Shown piece by piece: positions 37,201-48,400 of a DNA stretch of 64,000 nt. A program made the translations under genes and the position numbers. The stretch lies in assembly GCA_001692895.1 (NCBI GenBank), contig KV748203.1:774330-838329 (forward strand), in the 5' to 3' direction. Each line of letters begins with the position of its first letter. Position 1 is the first letter of the stretch. The notes beneath the pieces were generated by a model. That model worked only from the letters and a program-made list of their open reading frames with translations, did not search any database and was not told the DNA's origin. This DNA comes from Cenococcum geophilum 1.58 (taxonomy: Eukaryota > Ascomycota > Dothideomycetes > Gloniales > Gloniaceae).

Positions 37201-37691
37201 TCTTTATTGGAGGTAGAGGTGGAGCTAATAATTAGATAACCGTAATATCGCTAGGTTTGTATCGCTGTATTAGTCTAAGAGGTAGGTAGGTGGCTGGCAT
37301 TAAAATAAAATAGGAAATAGATTTAGAAGATAAATGTTAAAAAGTAAGCAGGATTAGGATTGGAGAAGTAGCTAGTTTATAGGAGGATAGGAGAAAAGCG
37401 AGAGGCGGCTATCGCTTTAAGTAGACTCTAGCCTTTGGGCAGCGTTATAGGCTATACCATAGTTAGATTAATATTAAGCGCTAGTAAGCGTTAGATAATA
37501 TAAACCGCTCCCCTATAAGGCGATCAAGGGGGGGGCTTACAGGCTAAGCGAGTAGAGCCTCTTTTAAAGCGGTAATAAGTTAGGGCTTAAGTGAGGTAGA
37601 AACGCCGCCAAAAGCGGCGGCTAAATACCCCCAAAAACGGATGCATTTTCACCACTATATATATTTATAAAGGTATATAGGAAATGCAAAT
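37201..37691. other. RIP-mutated spacer between DUF3435 relic and Copia fossil
   Basis: No gene is seen. A Starship boundary could lie here if the DUF3435 gene was a captain, but I found no convincing terminal repeat. Confidence 0.4.
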
Positions 37692-37867
37692 AAATAATAG
37701 TCGACAAGTAATAATAACTAGTGGAGTGGTTACNTAACAGATTAACTTTAATTGTATTCTAAGAATTACTACAAGGAAGGAACTATCTAGGTAGGGACTA
37801 AGGGTCCTTAAACACACAACCGTACTCCTATAAAATCCTTCTTGTACGTAATATATATATACTTTAT

Positions 37868-37995
37868 CTACTCTATTACAGATTATACAGATTATATAGA
37901 TTATACAGATTATATAGATTATACAGATTATATAGATTATACAGATTATATAGATTATACAGATTATATAGATTATACAGATTATATAGATTATC
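37868..37995. repeat. GATTATACA minisatellite, 9-bp unit with 18-bp periodicity
   Basis: About fourteen 9-bp units 'gattataca' alternate regularly with 'gattatata', giving an 18-bp super-period. The difference is a single CpA-to-TpA transition in every second unit. It lies in the leader/LTR region of the Copia fossil. Confidence 0.9.
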
Positions 37996-38537
37996 CCACG
38001 TGACCTTAGTTACCATTCCTCATTATATAGCTCTATCGGCTCTATCCTGGACCGTGCTTAAATTAACTAACTAGCTTCTTCCGACTCCTCTCCCAGTAGT
38101 CGTAACATCGTACTTAAAGCGTCCGTAACAATAGGAAGAAGGTTAGCAACTAGACGGAGCCGTAATTATAATATATACTAACTTCTTCTCCATATAATAA
38201 GAATGGGACGGTATAACTTTACTAAGGGAAAGAATAAACGTCACTAGCCGATTATAATAATTAGACGTAAAGGATCTAATAAAAGGCATTAGAAATAATA
38301 AAGGTTATTAATTAAAGATAAGGGATATCTTTAAGGATAAAAATTAAGAGGAGGGGAATAGTATTACGGACCTTATATTAGCAATAGTAGAACTACTAAG
38401 AAGATATATAAACAGACTAGTAGTAGAAGTATAGGAGGTGCTAGAACTAGTTAAACTATAGGATAAAGAGTAGCTAAGTTACGTAGCTAGTTACGTTGTA
38501 GGTTTAAAACGTAAGAACGTAGGAATATAGAAACGCG

Positions 38538-38602
38538 ATATACCGACGTACTAATATACCGACGTACTAATATACCGACGTACTAATATACCGACGTACT
38601 TA
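38538..38602. repeat. 16-bp tandem repeat, four units
   Basis: 'ataccgacgtactaat' is repeated four times without change except at the last unit. It lies within the Copia fossil. The lack of divergence contrasts with its mutated surroundings. Confidence 0.88.
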
Positions 38603-38814
38603 GTATATTTCTTAGGCGTAATATTATATATTTAAAGGACCACAGTCCCTACCTATATAGTTCTCTTCTTTATAGTAAATCTTAGAATATAATTAGAGTT
38701 AATCTATTAAGCAACTACTCTACCGGTTATTATTATACTATTGACTTCTTGTTTACCTATATACCCAGCCTATTAATAAGTTTACCGTAGTATTTCCTAT
38801 AAGGCTTCGTTATA

Positions 38815-40272
38815 AAGAAGCTAGGTAATTCTACTGTAATTCTTAATAAAGCGTTAGTAGAAGTTATAAAAACCTAAAAATAATTATACCCCCTTTACGT
38901 TCCGTAGGGGTGCCCACTAGTTAATTACGGCCGTCTTCTCTAGGTCGGCTTTAATTCTATCTATACTAATAATAAAACTTAGATACTTTATATACTTAAC
39001 ACTAAACTTTAACTTCTTAATATTAACTTAGAGGCTAGCCTTATAGAGTTGTTATAGGACTTTATAGATATACTTCTTATATTTTAGCTCATTTTTAGAG
39101 TAGATTATAATATTATCTAAATAGGCCGCATAGAAGTCATTAAGGTAGTTAAAGAGTATATTATTTATATACCGCTAGTATATAGCTAGTCCATTAGTTA
39201 GTTTAAAAGGAAGTACCTTATATTTATATATTCTGTAATAGGTTTAAAATATAGTAAGATTTTTAGACCTAGGGTTTATTTTAATTTAGTAGAAGGCCTA
39301 GCGGATATTAAGCTTTATAAAGACCTTAGTTCTACTTATTTGGGCTAAAGTTTTATTAAGTAGGGGTAATAGATAGCGGTCCTTTTGGGTTATATTATTT
39401 AGCTTATAGTAGTTAATATAAAAGCAGAGTCCTTTATTTAGCTTTTTAATAAAGAGAATAGGTAAGGTAAAAGGGGCTTAGCTAGGCTTAATAAAAATCT
39501 TTATTTAGGTTATTAATAAGATACTGCTTTATAGCCTATAATTTAGTAATAAACTGCTTATAAATGGGGCTAAAGCTAAGGGTATTTTCCTTACCCTACT
39601 TAACCTCAATCTTGTAGTTATATAGTTAGTAAGGTGGAAGTATATTAGAGGCTGTTTTAGAGAATACGTACTTAAATTTCTAGTATTAATAGGGCAGCTT
39701 TTATTTTACTAGTTCCTTATTTATAAGCTCGCTTTTTTATCCACTAAGCTTACCTTTCTTTTCCTTAATTATTTAATTAATTTCGTATAAGCTAGTCGTA
39801 AAGGCGACAGTATTAGGCTAAACTAAGTTCTAGTAGAATTCTACAGCACTAATATAGCAGATATTAACTGGTAGGAGGTCCGCTGGTTTCTTTACGGCTA
39901 TTTATTAGGTTATATTTTATAGTATAGGGTTTATAGTCTTCCTTAGCTTATATTCTATTTTCTATAAGTTACCTTTCCTATTTATTAGTTTAGTATAGCG
40001 TCTAATATTCCTAGCTTTTCTTTATAGCTGCGTAGGGCCTAAGTCCTCTATAGTTAACTTAGCTAGGTTGCTACTAGCTTCCTAGGTCTCTAGTATAGGT
40101 GGTATAGTATAGTTAGTCTAGGGGCGGCGTAGTATACGGATCTGTTATAAGTTAAGCTATATATCTTTCTTAAAGGCCTAGTCCCTACGTATAGTATCTA
40201 CCTAGTAAATAATATTAATCTAGGGCCGTATAAGGTTTTCCATTATAATACTAATTTCTTTTATAAAAGAAG
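38815..40272 (-). mobile_element. Gypsy-type retrotransposon fragment, inserted in the Copia fossil
   Basis: This is a reversed Ty3/Gypsy fragment covering the end of the protease region through most of the reverse transcriptase. It is collinear with about 46,915-48,360 of the plus-strand Gypsy fossil downstream, so both belong to the same family. It is a fossil with many breaks, no LTRs and strong RIP mutation. The right junction at about 40,272 is sharp: matching to the downstream Gypsy stops and Copia reverse transcriptase begins. The left junction is near 38,815. Confidence 0.8.
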
Positions 40273-41633
40273 ATGGATTTGATATTAAGGGTAAATGTTT
40301 ACTACTATGTAGAGCTCTCTATGGACTTTAACGATTGCCATATCTTTAGCATAATAACTTTAGTAATGAACTTATTAAATTAGGGCTAAGACCTGTTAGT
40401 AGGGAGTTGTGCCTCTATTATAATAAATCACTAATCGTCTTCTTCTATATAGATAATATCTATATCGCCTCTACTAAAGAAAATTAATTAAAGCTTTAGG
40501 GCTTTACGGAAGCACTAATAAAGAAGTATAAGATAAAAGATCTAGGCGACCTATTCTAATTCCTAGGGATTTAAATCGTAAGAGATAGAAGTTAAAGAAA
40601 GCTATAGCTCTATTAAAACTCCTATATTAAAAAGATTGCTAATTTATTTTACCTAATTAATATACGCTTAGTTAATACACCTATAGGTACTAATAAGCTC
40701 CTACTTAATCTAAAAGAAGCTTTAAAATAGGACACCTATATATACTAAAGGATGGTTAGATCTTTACTATACGCTACCTATATTATAAGGTCCAATATAG
40801 CTAGAGCTTTAAGCAAACTATTAGAGTTCCTACGAAACCCCTCACCTCTATATAACGCCGTAGCTTATTAAGTAATTATATACCTATATTAAAATAAGAC
40901 TCTAGTGATAAAATACTTAGGATAAAATATAGGAAGTTAAGCCTTTATTGAAGCAAGTAACGCGGCGTTTAGAGACGATTTAATAAGCAGACGTAGTATG
41001 GAAGGGTATCTTTTTACCCTATTTGGAGGAGCAATTAATTAGCGCTCTACTAAGCAGACGCTAGTAATAAAGTTAAGTATAGAGGTAGAGCTTACAGCTC
41101 TGTCTTATACAGGGACGGAGTTAATTTAGTAGAGTCGCTTCTTTAAGGAAATTAAATTATCCTTAGATAAGGAGTAAATGATCTCCTATAACAATCTATA
41201 GACGATTAAATTACTTATAAAGGACGGACAAGAGCTCTCTATAAAGCTTTAACACGTTAATATACACCACTACTAGCTACGCTAAGAAGTTCGTAATAGT
41301 CAAATTAAAATTAATTAGATGCCTACTGCTGTTATAATTTTAGACGGCTTAATAAAGGCCTTACCACGTCAGAAACACGAGATGTTCGTTTAATAATTAA
41401 ATCTCATTAACATTAAGGATATAATTTAATTTGATTTGGATAATATTTAGATAAGGTAACTCTATAGAGGATTTCTTTAACTTAACACTAAATTAATATT
41501 ATAACTTTTTCTATTTTCTATTTAGCTGCTTAGTTAAGACTAAGCAGCTAGGGGGGTGTGTCGACCGTTAAGGTCACTCTTAGGTACCACCTTATAACTC
41601 ACCACCCTGTTCTCGTATAACTGTCTTGGTCAA

Positions 41634-41658
41634 NNNNNNNNNNNNNNNNNNNNNNNNN
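41634..41658. other. Assembly gap (25 N)
   Basis: 25 consecutive N join the RIPed Copia 3' end to non-RIPed DNA. Scattered single or double N also occur at 37,734, 44,253, 46,044-46,056, 46,087, 46,832, 46,861, 46,951-46,970, 58,583 and 58,613, mostly in repeats. Confidence 0.98.
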
Positions 41659-43590
41659 GGGGTACCCCGATATTAAATTTGGGTATACAAGGATCAAAAC
41701 AAGAGAAATCTTTCATTTCGTCAATACGGTCTAAAGGCAATATAAATTGATCCTTTAGATATAATATGAGAAGGTATCAGTATTTCCTCTTATAAAATAA
41801 AAGGAAATCAAGATCGATATCTACGATTTCGGCCAAAAGATGAACGTCAAAATTTACGTTTATCAATTAACTGAAACAAGCATAATCTCTTCCATAGATT
41901 TCCAATTAGGAAAATCAGACATTAATCCTGATCGAAAGAAAGAATATCGACGAAAAAGAATGAAGATCATCTTCATCTTCCTCATCCTTTATCATCATTG
42001 CTCATCCCCATCTCTCCTGCTTCCATCTCCAGGAAGAAATCGGAGAGACGCATACAAAGAAATCATCCCCGATGGAGGAATGCCTCTCGAGCATGAAGAG
42101 TTGATCAGGAAAATCCTGTAGAAAACAGAAAAGAAAAGGAAAATTATTTTCCCAAAAGAGGACGATCCTGGTGTGCACAATATCAGGGAGATCGACAAAT
42201 TGAATAAGGAAAAATAGAAGAAGAAGAAGAGAGAGAAGATCGGGGAAATATCCGGACCCAATCCGGATAGATTTCGGAAAATTATCCACAACAAGACCTT
42301 CTTCTCCCATCTCTTTCTATTATGATCCATAATGGTCGGCATTTTCAATGAAGTCCAAATCAACAGAACAAAACCGTCCAAAACCAAAAGAAAGCCATCT
42401 TCTGATTCCCTACAGGAGCAAATAAATGAGGGAACATGGGTTTATCTCGGTCCTCTTCCTCTTCCCGGTCTTTTTCCTACTTACATCTATATATCTTGAG
42501 TAATTAGTAGTAATAAAGTATAACCTCCAAAAAAATCGGATGCGCCGGAACCGTAAAACACAGATTATCTCCCCATAAAAAAAAAAAAAAAAAAAAAACG
42601 GATCAAAAATTGATAGGAAATATGGGAAAGAAAGGTATGTATTAGGATTGATCTGTCTTAAAGACCCACCCCTCTAGATCCGGGATACTCTTTCCATTCT
42701 CTTGATTTCGGGGATAAAACATTCAAAAACCAGTACTCCACTAACCATTCGAGTCTCATCACTCATCAACAACCGACCAAGGACAGGCACGGGGCGAATC
42801 ATCTGACCGGCCCTTGTAATCCCGGTGGGAATCTCTTTTTTAAAAGGATAACCCTCTCTTGCGCCTCCGCCCGCGCGTTTTGCTGTTTATTTAGGGAGAT
42901 CGAGCGATCCAGTCAATCCTTAATCCAGAATTTTCATCCTTTATAACTAACAAAATTACCATTCTACCCATAGCATTTCAAAACTCACACCGCGATGGAA
43001 AACCATTCCCAACGTGCACACCATTCCAAATTTTCCCGGATTTCTGATATCATTCAGAAATTAATAGATTAGTTATTGAATAATAATGCTATATCCCATA
43101 GAGATCGAAATTCGTCGAAGAATGTCAGTAAATTAAATATATGTCGTGCATCGAGGCGGATCCCCCATTTTGTAATTAATAAAGAAATAGATTTCAATAA
43201 ATTACCAGGATGTCGACCGGCGCCCAGCCTAATGAATGATGTAAATATCAAGCATCGTATCCATCCCCAAAGCATGCATAAATCCATTAAAGAAATAACC
43301 CAAGATCAGATACGCAACGAATATCCAGGAAGCGAATCCCAAATAAGAAATAGAAAATGCCAGGATAAAACTACCAAGGATCATTATAGGAATCCCAGAT
43401 AGACACAAAGATATCATATTAAATTCAAGGAGAATGAATCCTTCTTTCTCATTTCATTCGAAATCTAATTATAATCGTGAGTCCAATTAGCTGCGTATCT
43501 GTGCCGTTTTCCCTGCGCGCTCGATATGCCAACCTAACAGATATTTGCTCTTAGATTTCGATCCCTTTCCTTTCCTCTCTTCGTCGCGGC
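41659..43590. other. Non-RIPed island, no confident gene
   Basis: CpA and TpG are normal here, unlike both flanks. Several overlapping ORFs exist (41,840-42,121 plus; 41,995-42,387 minus; 43,076-43,402 plus; 43,229-43,417 minus). They overlap on both strands and lack codon bias or recognisable motifs. The minus ORF at 43,229-43,417 is hydrophobic ('ILGSFILAFSISYLGFASWI') and could be part of an exon of a membrane protein, but this is weak. The island may be single-copy ancestral DNA spared by RIP, or a misplaced scaffold piece. Confidence 0.55.
42577..42598 (+). repeat. A22 homopolymer
   Basis: A run of 22 A sits inside the non-RIPed island. No clear retroposed sequence is seen upstream of it. 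Confidence 0.95.
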
Positions 43591-43650
43591 AAGCCCAAAA
43601 TATCTAGAAGCGCGTGCATTAGCCGTATATGCGTTAGACACCGTTGAACG

Positions 43651-44540
43651 GCCACGCTTGTTCCTACCCTACCTTTCTTAGGAGAAGGAGGCTCTAAGCT
43701 TCTAAAAGAAGAAATTGAGACTTTTAATCCTATAAGGATACAAGGACTACCTAGATGGATCTTATCTAGTGTAAAAAGACACGATCTACAGACTAGATTT
43801 AGCTCTATAGTTTTTACTATAGAGAACGAAGAAAAAAGACAAGAAATCCTTAAGCAAAAAGAGATATCAATTGCAGGTACAGCTACTAAGGTAGTAAAAT
43901 ACCTCGAAGTCTCTCCTACTACGCAGTGTAATAGCTTCTAAAAATTTGGCTATATAGGAGACAGATGCTCTAATAGGGCCTGTAGATATTGTGCGGCTGC
44001 ACATCTATCTAAAGACCACTGCTGTCCTACCTGCTTAATAAGCGGCAGGCCTTGCAAGCATACCACCCCTCTTTGCATTAATTGTAAAGAAAAACACTTT
44101 GCTAATAGTAAAGACTGCGAGAATCTTAGAGCAGCTAAACTAGTACATAGTACTAGCGTAGAAGATTCTATGGAAGAATAAAATTAATAGGAGTCTAGAA
44201 GGAGGTAACTCCTACTAAGCTTCTGGGTAAAAGGTAGTAGAGAGTAAAAGGANAGAAATAAATTGCAAAAGGATAGGGATAGGGGTTAGGATTTCTTATA
44301 GTTTTTCTTACCATTTTCTCATTCCCTAGTAGTTGTAATATCTTAGTATTTTACTAGGAAACTATAAACTCCTAATTTAGGGGTTTATAAACTACTAGGA
44401 CATAGCTACTAGTATATATTAAGCTGCCTAAGAAAAGGATTTATGTATATAGAACTATAGCGCCATAGCCAAAAGGCTGCATGTGTAGTATTGTACGTAG
44501 TATAATACAACGGATAAAAATAAAAATAAAAATAAAAAAG
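43651..44540 (+). mobile_element. Tad-like LINE remnant: ORF1 end joined to 3' tail, ORF2 missing
   Basis: A 177-codon frame (43,651-44,181, one internal stop) encodes the C-terminal part of a LINE ORF1 protein with Cys/His zinc knuckles. A degenerate first knuckle ('GYIGDRC') is followed by 'CRYCAAAHLSKDHCCPTC' and 'CINCKEKHFANSKDC'. This triple-knuckle arrangement is typical of fungal Tad/I-clade ORF1 RNA-binding proteins. An in-frame TGA lies just upstream and the N-terminus is gone. Reverse transcriptase (ORF2) should follow but does not. About 330 bases later the element ends in an A-rich (ATAAAA)n tail at 44,513-44,539. The copy is therefore 5' truncated and internally deleted. It retains many CpA/TpG, so it is less RIPed than its neighbours. 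Confidence 0.78.
44513..44539 (+). repeat. (ATAAAA)n LINE 3' tail
   Basis: 'ggataaaaataaaaataaaa' continues for a few more units; such short A-rich tandem tails are left by target-primed reverse transcription. Confidence 0.75.
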
Positions 44541-45479
44541 GCCCTATTTTAGCGCCTTAGTGGACCCACCGAGGCCTATATAGCACTAAGGCGGTTAGTA
44601 AAGGTTGTAGATCCCCTGCTACTTATAAACGGAACTAACCCTATATTTAATAATAATAATAATATTTTCATTGCTTAACGTCTGATACGGATCCTACGCG
44701 GCCCACGCAGACTACTCCGTCATAGGGGAAAAACTTATAATTTACAGGAAGAAAAACCCTATAGTTGGGGGAGGAAAAACCCTATAAGCCACCTTAGTAG
44801 GATAAAAAACCCCGGTTTGCCATGTTTGTCTATAGCGGCGGCCCTACGGGCCTACGGCTACGTCCTGTCCTCCTTAGATATTTAAACTCCTTAGGAACCA
44901 CTGCTTCCTTCTCTAGCTTATCTTAGCTAGGGTTTACTACGTCCCAGCTAGGCCTTGCTAATTAATTGCTGTACTGTTGTTTCCTATATCTTAGCCATCC
45001 CCTATATGCTATCTCTTGTTTAACTATTATTATATATGCTATGCCTCCCCCCCCTTAGGGCCTATTAAAGGCGTAAGGGGGATTTATTTATAAACTACTA
45101 CTATACTAAAAGGCGAGCGGGACGTATATATATGCCTAGGTATCTTTTACGCCTAGGCCCTAGTTGCTAGGCCCTCGCCAAGGGTCACCACTCCTTAAGA
45201 GGAGATAGGAAAACCGTACGGTGTTGTCTAAGCTGCTAGGTAGTATTTAATAGTTAATGGCGAGTGACCGCATGCTTCGCGGGCGATCGCCCTAGGGGTT
45301 AGGAGGGGCCGTATATTTGCTCGTTGCTCGTTCGCATTCGCTCGTTTATTAATATAAGAGGTCGTTGATGCTTTCTATTGAGGGTCGGGGGATGCTATTG
45401 AATGCTGTGCATCTATGTTAGATCGTATAGGTGCTTAGTAGGGGAACAGTAATGGCTGTATTGTGAAGGGGTACCGTCT
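44541..45479. other. Mixed, partly RIPed DNA upstream of the Gypsy body
   Basis: This stretch probably includes the Gypsy leader and perhaps a decayed 5' LTR, but no segment matches the 3' LTR candidate at 50,657. A palindromic 'gcgggcgatcgccc' lies at about 45,280. 'aggaagaaaaaccctatag' recurs nearby at 44,740-44,785 as 'gaggaaaaaccctataag'. No gene is seen. Confidence 0.45.
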
Positions 45480-48400
45480 ATAGTGGTTTTTAAGATCTTA
45501 CTATCCCATGTAAAAACTTTTCACTACGCCCTACGACGTATATAACCACCACCAGGCCCACCAGTACGCGCTGTGCGACGTCTCTGCGTTGGCTCTGAGT
45601 CTGAACTTCGAAGACCTAGGTTTGTAGCCGTCACCACGTATAGGTGCAGAGTCCGATTTCGACGGCCCCCTATATTTAATAATTGCGAGATAAGCTTAAA
45701 GTTAATATAGACTACTTCCCTAACGCCCGAGCCAGAATAGCCTATGTTTTCGGCTGTACTAGCGGAGATACCTAGACGCATTTACGCCCGCGATACACTA
45801 AAGACTTAGTAGACCCCTTTATCTCTAAAGAAGAAATAATTAAATACTTGTCTTCTATTTATAAAGACCCTTTTAAAGTATAAAACGCCCGCCTTAGCTA
45901 TAAAAGCCTAAATATAAAAACTACGGAGACCTTTTTAGCCTTCTAAACCTACTTTTTATACCTAGCCGGATAGGCCTAGATCCCCTAGGAAGACCTACTA
46001 CTAGACCTCTTTAATAAGCTTACCCTAGACCTATAGCGGGCCGTATTACTAGCTTATACTATNGTATAGANNTTAAAGGAACTTATNGACTATTGCCTAG
46101 CTATTAACTAAGGCCTCTATTAAATTAAGGCACGCGCTAACTAGCTAAAAACTAGAAACCCTATAAACTAGGCCATAAGTACTATAAGTACGGCCTGTAG
46201 TACCCTAGTATAATTAGTAACTCCTACAGTTAACCTAGTAGCTAGCCGCGCAGCTACCTCTGCTATAGGCCTAGTGTATACCTAGCCTATATATAGCGAC
46301 CCCCGTATATAGGCCCTTAGTGATTAAGAAGCTTGCTTCTTATACGGTTAAATAGGCTACCCTATAAGGAACTGCCTAATAAAGGCAAAGATAAATAAGG
46401 TCTTATTAATTTAGGAGGATAGTATAGAGCCGGAAAAAGAGGAACCCTAAAGGAAGACTCCTCTCTAGGGTTAAAAGGGATTAATATGTCATATATTAAT
46501 CTGGGTTGGCTAGTTAGTAGAAGAAGCTATACTATCCCTTATACTTTATTTCGTAATAGATATTAAGTTTTAACCTTTGCTTTAGCTAACTTAGGAGCAA
46601 ATGCCTTTACCTTAATTAATATAAAGTACGCTGTAAAACTAGCTAACTTTTTAAATGCACCCCTTAAAGAACTGCCTAAACTAGTCCCTATTTATAGCTA
46701 TAACGGATAGATAGGACTACCTATTATAACTATCTTGCGGATTTACCTCCGCGTTAACGGACGAAGGTAGTATAATATCCCCTTCCTTATTACGGACCTT
46801 AGAAGCTATAATATAATCTTAGGGAGAAAATNGCTAGCCTATTTAGGCTTATAGCTTAACNTACGGAATAGGCAGCTTATTTAGCCCAAAACTATACCCC
46901 TAACGCCTTCCTTTATAAAAGAGATTAGTATTATAATAGAAAACCTTATANAGCCGTAGATAAANACNNTTTACTAGGCCAATGCGACGCGTAGGGACTA
47001 GGCTTTTAAGAAGGATATATAGCTTAATCCGCAACAGATCTGTATACTACGCCGCCCCTAGACTGCCTATGTTACACCACCCGCACTAAAGACTTAGGAA
47101 GTTAGTAGTGGCCTAGCTAAGTCCCTAATAGAGAACTTAGGCCCTACGTAGCCATAAAGAAAGGCTAGGGATATTAGATAATATACTAAACTAATAGACC
47201 GGAAGGACAACTTGCGGAAAATAGAACGTAAGCTAAGGAAGACTATAAACCCTATACCGCAAAATACGGCCTAATAAACATCTGTAAAGAAACCTATAAA
47301 CCTCCCGCTAGTTAATATCTGCTATATTAGCACTATAGGATTCTACTAAAACCTAGTTTAGCCTAATACCGTTGCCTTTATAACTAGCTTATACGAAATT
47401 AATTAAATAATTAAAGAGAAAAAAGCCCTAGCCTAAGAGAAAGGTAAGCTTATGGATGAGGAGCTAGTAGAACAGAAACTGCCCTATTAATATTAGAAAT
47501 TTAAAGACACCTTCTCTAAAGCAGCGTCTAATGTACTCCCGCCTTACCGACCGTATAACTATAAGATTAAAATTAAACCGGATAAGGTAGTTACCCTTAG
47601 CTATAGCCCCCTCTGATAGTAATCTACTACCGAATTATAGGCTATAAAGTAATATCTTATTAATAACCTAGATAAGGGCTTTATTAAGCCTAGTTAAGCC
47701 CCTTTTAACTTACCTATTCTCTTTACTAAAAAGCTTTGTTTCTGTATTAACTACCATAAGCTTAATAATTTAACCCTTAAAGACCGGCTACCCACTGCCT
47801 TTACTTAATAAGACTTTGGCCTAAATAAGTAGAGCTAAGATCTTTACAAAGCTTAATATCTGCTAGGCTTTTTACCGAATTAGGATAAACCCTAAATTAA
47901 AAAACCTTACTACGTTTCGGACCCGTTACGGAACGTATAAATATAAAGTACTACTTTTTAGACTAACTAACGGACTGGCTATATACCAACAATATATAAA
48001 TAATGTACTATTTAACTACCTTAATGACTTCTATACAGCATACCTAGATAATATTATAATCTACTCTAAAAACGAACTAGAATATAAAGAGTATATCTAT
48101 AAAGTTCTATAACGGCTTTAGGAAGCTGGCCTCTAAGCCGATATTAAGAAGTTAAAATTTAGTGTTAAGCGTATAAAGTAGTTAGGGTTTATTATTAGTA
48201 TAAACGGGATTAAGGCAGACCCAGAAAAGACGGCCGTAATTAACTAATAGGTACCCCTAAGGACCGTAAAGGGGATATAGTTATTCTTAGGGTTCTATAA
48301 CTTCTACCGACGCTTTATTAAGAACTATAGTAGGATTACCTAGCTACTAAGCCTACTTACCTATAAGGACTGGCCCTTTTACTTTAACACCGTATATAGG

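Larger units (their letters stand above)
37692..41633 (+). mobile_element. Copia-type LTR retrotransposon fossil, internally deleted
   Basis: This is a Ty1/Copia fossil in plus orientation. The candidate 5' LTR and leader begin near 37,692 ('gtcgac' start) and include a 9/18-bp minisatellite. A short, unclear gag-like region follows (about 38,170-38,530). The 3' part (about 40,273-41,440) is a recognisable Copia reverse transcriptase and RNase H. A purine tract ends near 41,558, after which a 3' LTR seems to start with 'tgtcgacc' and is cut off by the N gap. Integrase is not visible, and a reversed Gypsy fragment occupies 38,815-40,272. The element is broken in many places and heavily RIP-mutated, so it is old. 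The two LTR starts match only weakly and the boundaries are tentative. Confidence 0.72.

Noticed and set aside
37868-37995. CRISPR-like array
   Set aside because: The units are contiguous 9-bp repeats without spacers, in a eukaryotic retroelement leader.
41840-42387. Overlapping ORFs on both strands (plus 41,840-42,121; minus 41,995-42,387 and 42,002-42,310)
   Set aside because: They shadow each other, have low-complexity Phe/Leu or Lys/Glu content from purine-rich DNA, and show no motif or splice-supported extension.
43069-43417. ORFs at 43,076-43,402 (plus) and 43,069-43,287, 43,229-43,417 (minus)
   Set aside because: They are mutually overlapping. The hydrophobic minus ORF might be an exon fragment but has no recognisable family, so it was only mentioned under the island.
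45524-45781. Minus-strand ORF of 85 codons, Arg-rich
   Set aside because: It is antisense to the start of the Gypsy gag region and has no support of its own.
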